Below are positions 5,040 through 6,054 of a stretch of 6,054 nt of DNA, piece after piece (position 1 is the stretch's first letter; each line of letters begins with the position of its first letter). Source of the stretch: Minisyncoccota bacterium. Lineage in GTDB: Bacteria > Patescibacteriota > Microgenomatia > UBA1400 > PJMF01. The translations under genes were made by a program, and so were the position numbers. The notes beneath the pieces were generated by a model, which saw only the letters and a list, made by a program, of their open reading frames with translations, was not told where the DNA came from and did no database searches. Location of the stretch: the NCBI GenBank assembly GCA_012799795.1, contig JAAZKO010000042.1:1-6054 (forward strand), read 5' to 3'.

Positions 5040-6054
5040 ATGGACTCGAATTCTGCATCAGCTTTTTACATTCAAGGGAATACGCCCTTACACGGCAGTG
5101 TTAGAGCGGGTGGAGCAAAAAATGCTTCTTATAAGTTGATGATTGCTTCTTTGTTGGCCAGCAGTGAAAGTCGTTTGTTAAATTTACCCAATATTGCAGA
5201 CGTAGAGATGGTTAAAAAGATCATTAACGAATTGGGTGCTCGAGCCTATAGCGCTGGTGAGCACACTTTACTAATTGATCCGCAGAATTTTCGTTTTAGT
5301 CACGTTGATAATCAATATGGCGAACGATCTCGGGCTTCGTCATTATTTTTACCAGTTTTCTTAGCCAAATTTGGTGAAGCAGCCATTCCTCTACCTGGCG
5401 GAGATCAAATTGGTAAGAGACCTTTAGATCGACACATGCAGGGTTTGGAAAAAATGGGCGTAGTCTTTTCACAAAATGACGGAATCTTGGAAGCAAAAAT
5501 CAAGAGCAATAGTCTCCATAAAAGATTGAAAGCTTGTAACTATAAGTTTGAAAAAAATACTCATACTGGCACAGAAACCCTGATTATGGCAGCGACTTTA
5601 GCTGATGGCAAAACTGTTTTAGAAAACGCTGCTCTTGAGCCAGAAATTGATGATTTAATCGCTTTTTTAAATGCTATGGGGGCTAAAATTCGCCGACGAT
5701 CTTTTCGAAAAATTGAAATTGAAGGGGTGGAGCGGCTTCACGGAGCAATTCATCGTGTTATGCCTGATCGTAATGAGGCAGTGAGTTATGCTTGTGCGGC
5801 GATTATTACTAGAGGTGATATTGTAGTAGAAAATGCTTTACATCAAGATTTAACTGCTTTTCTAGAAAAATTAGATGAAGTGGGAGCTGGTTATGAAATT
5901 GGTAGCTATGGGATTCGCTTTTTCTACAAAGGAGCCCTTCAAGCAACAGATATTGAAACAGATATTCATCCGGGTTTTATGACTGACTGGCAACCTTTAT
6001 TTGCTACTCTGCTCTGTCGTTGTCATGGCGAAAGTATTGTTCATGAGACGGTGA
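5040..6054 (+). CDS. murA: UDP-N-acetylglucosamine 1-carboxyvinyltransferase (MurA), 3' end outside window
   Basis: The frame is open from ATG 5040 to the window end, giving 338 codons of a family that is about 420 long. MurA transfers enolpyruvate from PEP to UDP-GlcNAc in the cytoplasm, the first committed step of peptidoglycan synthesis. Landmarks are GGAKNA (24-29, Lys27/Asn28 matching E. coli Lys22/Asn23), RASSLFLPVFLAKFG (98-112), PLPGGDQIGKRPLDRH (117-132), ENAALEPEIDDLIAFLNAMGA (195-215), MPDRNEA, and HPGFMTDWQ (310-318) with Asp316 matching E. coli Asp305. The catalytic-loop Cys115 of E. coli is Asp122 here (codon 5403-5405), the change that makes other MurA enzymes fosfomycin-insensitive. 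The usual SVGATEN loop reads THTGTET (174-180). An in-frame TAG at 5028-5030 fixes the start at 5040. The spacing to murB is 14 bp, with only a weak GAAAG as a possible ribosome site. EPSP synthase (AroA) is the related fold but lacks these UDP-sugar motifs. Confidence 0.93.
   Translation, partial: MDSNSASAFYIQGNTPLHGSVRAGGAKNASYKLMIASLLASSESRLLNLPNIADVEMVKKIINELGARAYSAGEHTLLIDPQNFRFSHVDNQYGERSRASSLFLPVFLAKFGEAAIPLPGGDQIGKRPLDRHMQGLEKMGVVFSQNDGILEAKIKSNSLHKRLKACNYKFEKNTHTGTETLIMAATLADGKTVLENAALEPEIDDLIAFLNAMGAKIRRRSFRKIEIEGVERLHGAIHRVMPDRNEAVSYACAAIITRGDIVVENALHQDLTAFLEKLDEVGAGYEIGSYGIRFFYKGALQATDIETDIHPGFMTDWQPLFATLLCRCHGESIVHETV

Noticed and set aside
5296..5496. Open frame of 66 codons on the minus strand
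   Set aside because: It lies wholly inside murA, which has clear family motifs across this stretch, and it shows no recognisable protein pattern.
1..6054. Alternative genetic code (TGA as Gly or Trp, as in Gracilibacteria or Mycoplasma)
   Set aside because: All genes read through with standard codons, use TGG for Trp and GGN for Gly, end in TAA or TAG, and contain no in-frame TGA.
6052..6054. TGA at the very end as a stop for murA
   Set aside because: It is out of frame; the murA frame reads GTG at 6051-6053, and the family continues for about 80 more residues.
1..6054. tRNA, rRNA, CRISPR arrays, insertion sequences
   Set aside because: No cloverleaf-like segment, rRNA-like stretch, regularly spaced repeat or transposase was seen. 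Coding sequence fills nearly the whole window.

Overview
The window is AT-rich bacterial DNA with dense, standard-code genes. It holds parts or all of seven protein genes. There are no RNA genes, mobile elements or CRISPR. Several signs suggest a small-genome lineage, most likely Patescibacteria (Candidate Phyla Radiation): very tight packing with overlapping ends, little sign of Shine-Dalgarno sites, a short LepB with a cysteine pair before its catalytic lysine, and MurB/MurA proteins with unusual motif variants. This assignment is an inference from the look of the proteins, not a database result.

Layout: (1) Positions 1-202 (+) are the end of a secreted or surface protein with an Ig-like C-terminal domain. 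(2) Positions 199-3300 (-) are a compact three-gene cell-surface polysaccharide operon, transcribed in the order Wzx-type flippase, family 2 glycosyltransferase, Wzy/WaaL-type O-antigen polymerase or ligase. Its genes are joined by 1-bp and 23-bp overlaps. Its last stop codon overlaps the stop codon of the converging gene at 1-202. (3) Positions 3301-3366 are a 66-bp divergent promoter region. (4) Positions 3367-3954 (+) are signal peptidase I (lepB). (5) Positions 3955-4038 are a short intergenic stretch with a T-rich tract, two copies of the palindrome GTAATTAC, a 9-bp inverted repeat and a promoter. (6) Positions 4039-5025 (+) are murB, and 5040 to the window end (+) is murA, cut off after 338 codons.

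The plus-strand genes serve protein export (LepB) and the first committed steps of peptidoglycan precursor synthesis. MurA adds enolpyruvate to UDP-GlcNAc, and MurB reduces the product to UDP-MurNAc. The minus-strand genes would assemble, flip and polymerise or transfer a lipid-linked surface glycan. The window is therefore almost entirely about building the cell envelope.

The most notable observations are: MurA carries Asp in place of the catalytic/fosfomycin-target Cys and also has an altered nucleotide-binding loop; MurB has several motif substitutions; and all three promoter-proximal start codons sit only 6-8 nt downstream of a good -10 hexamer, which predicts leaderless mRNAs. I see no clear evidence of a wholly new system here.
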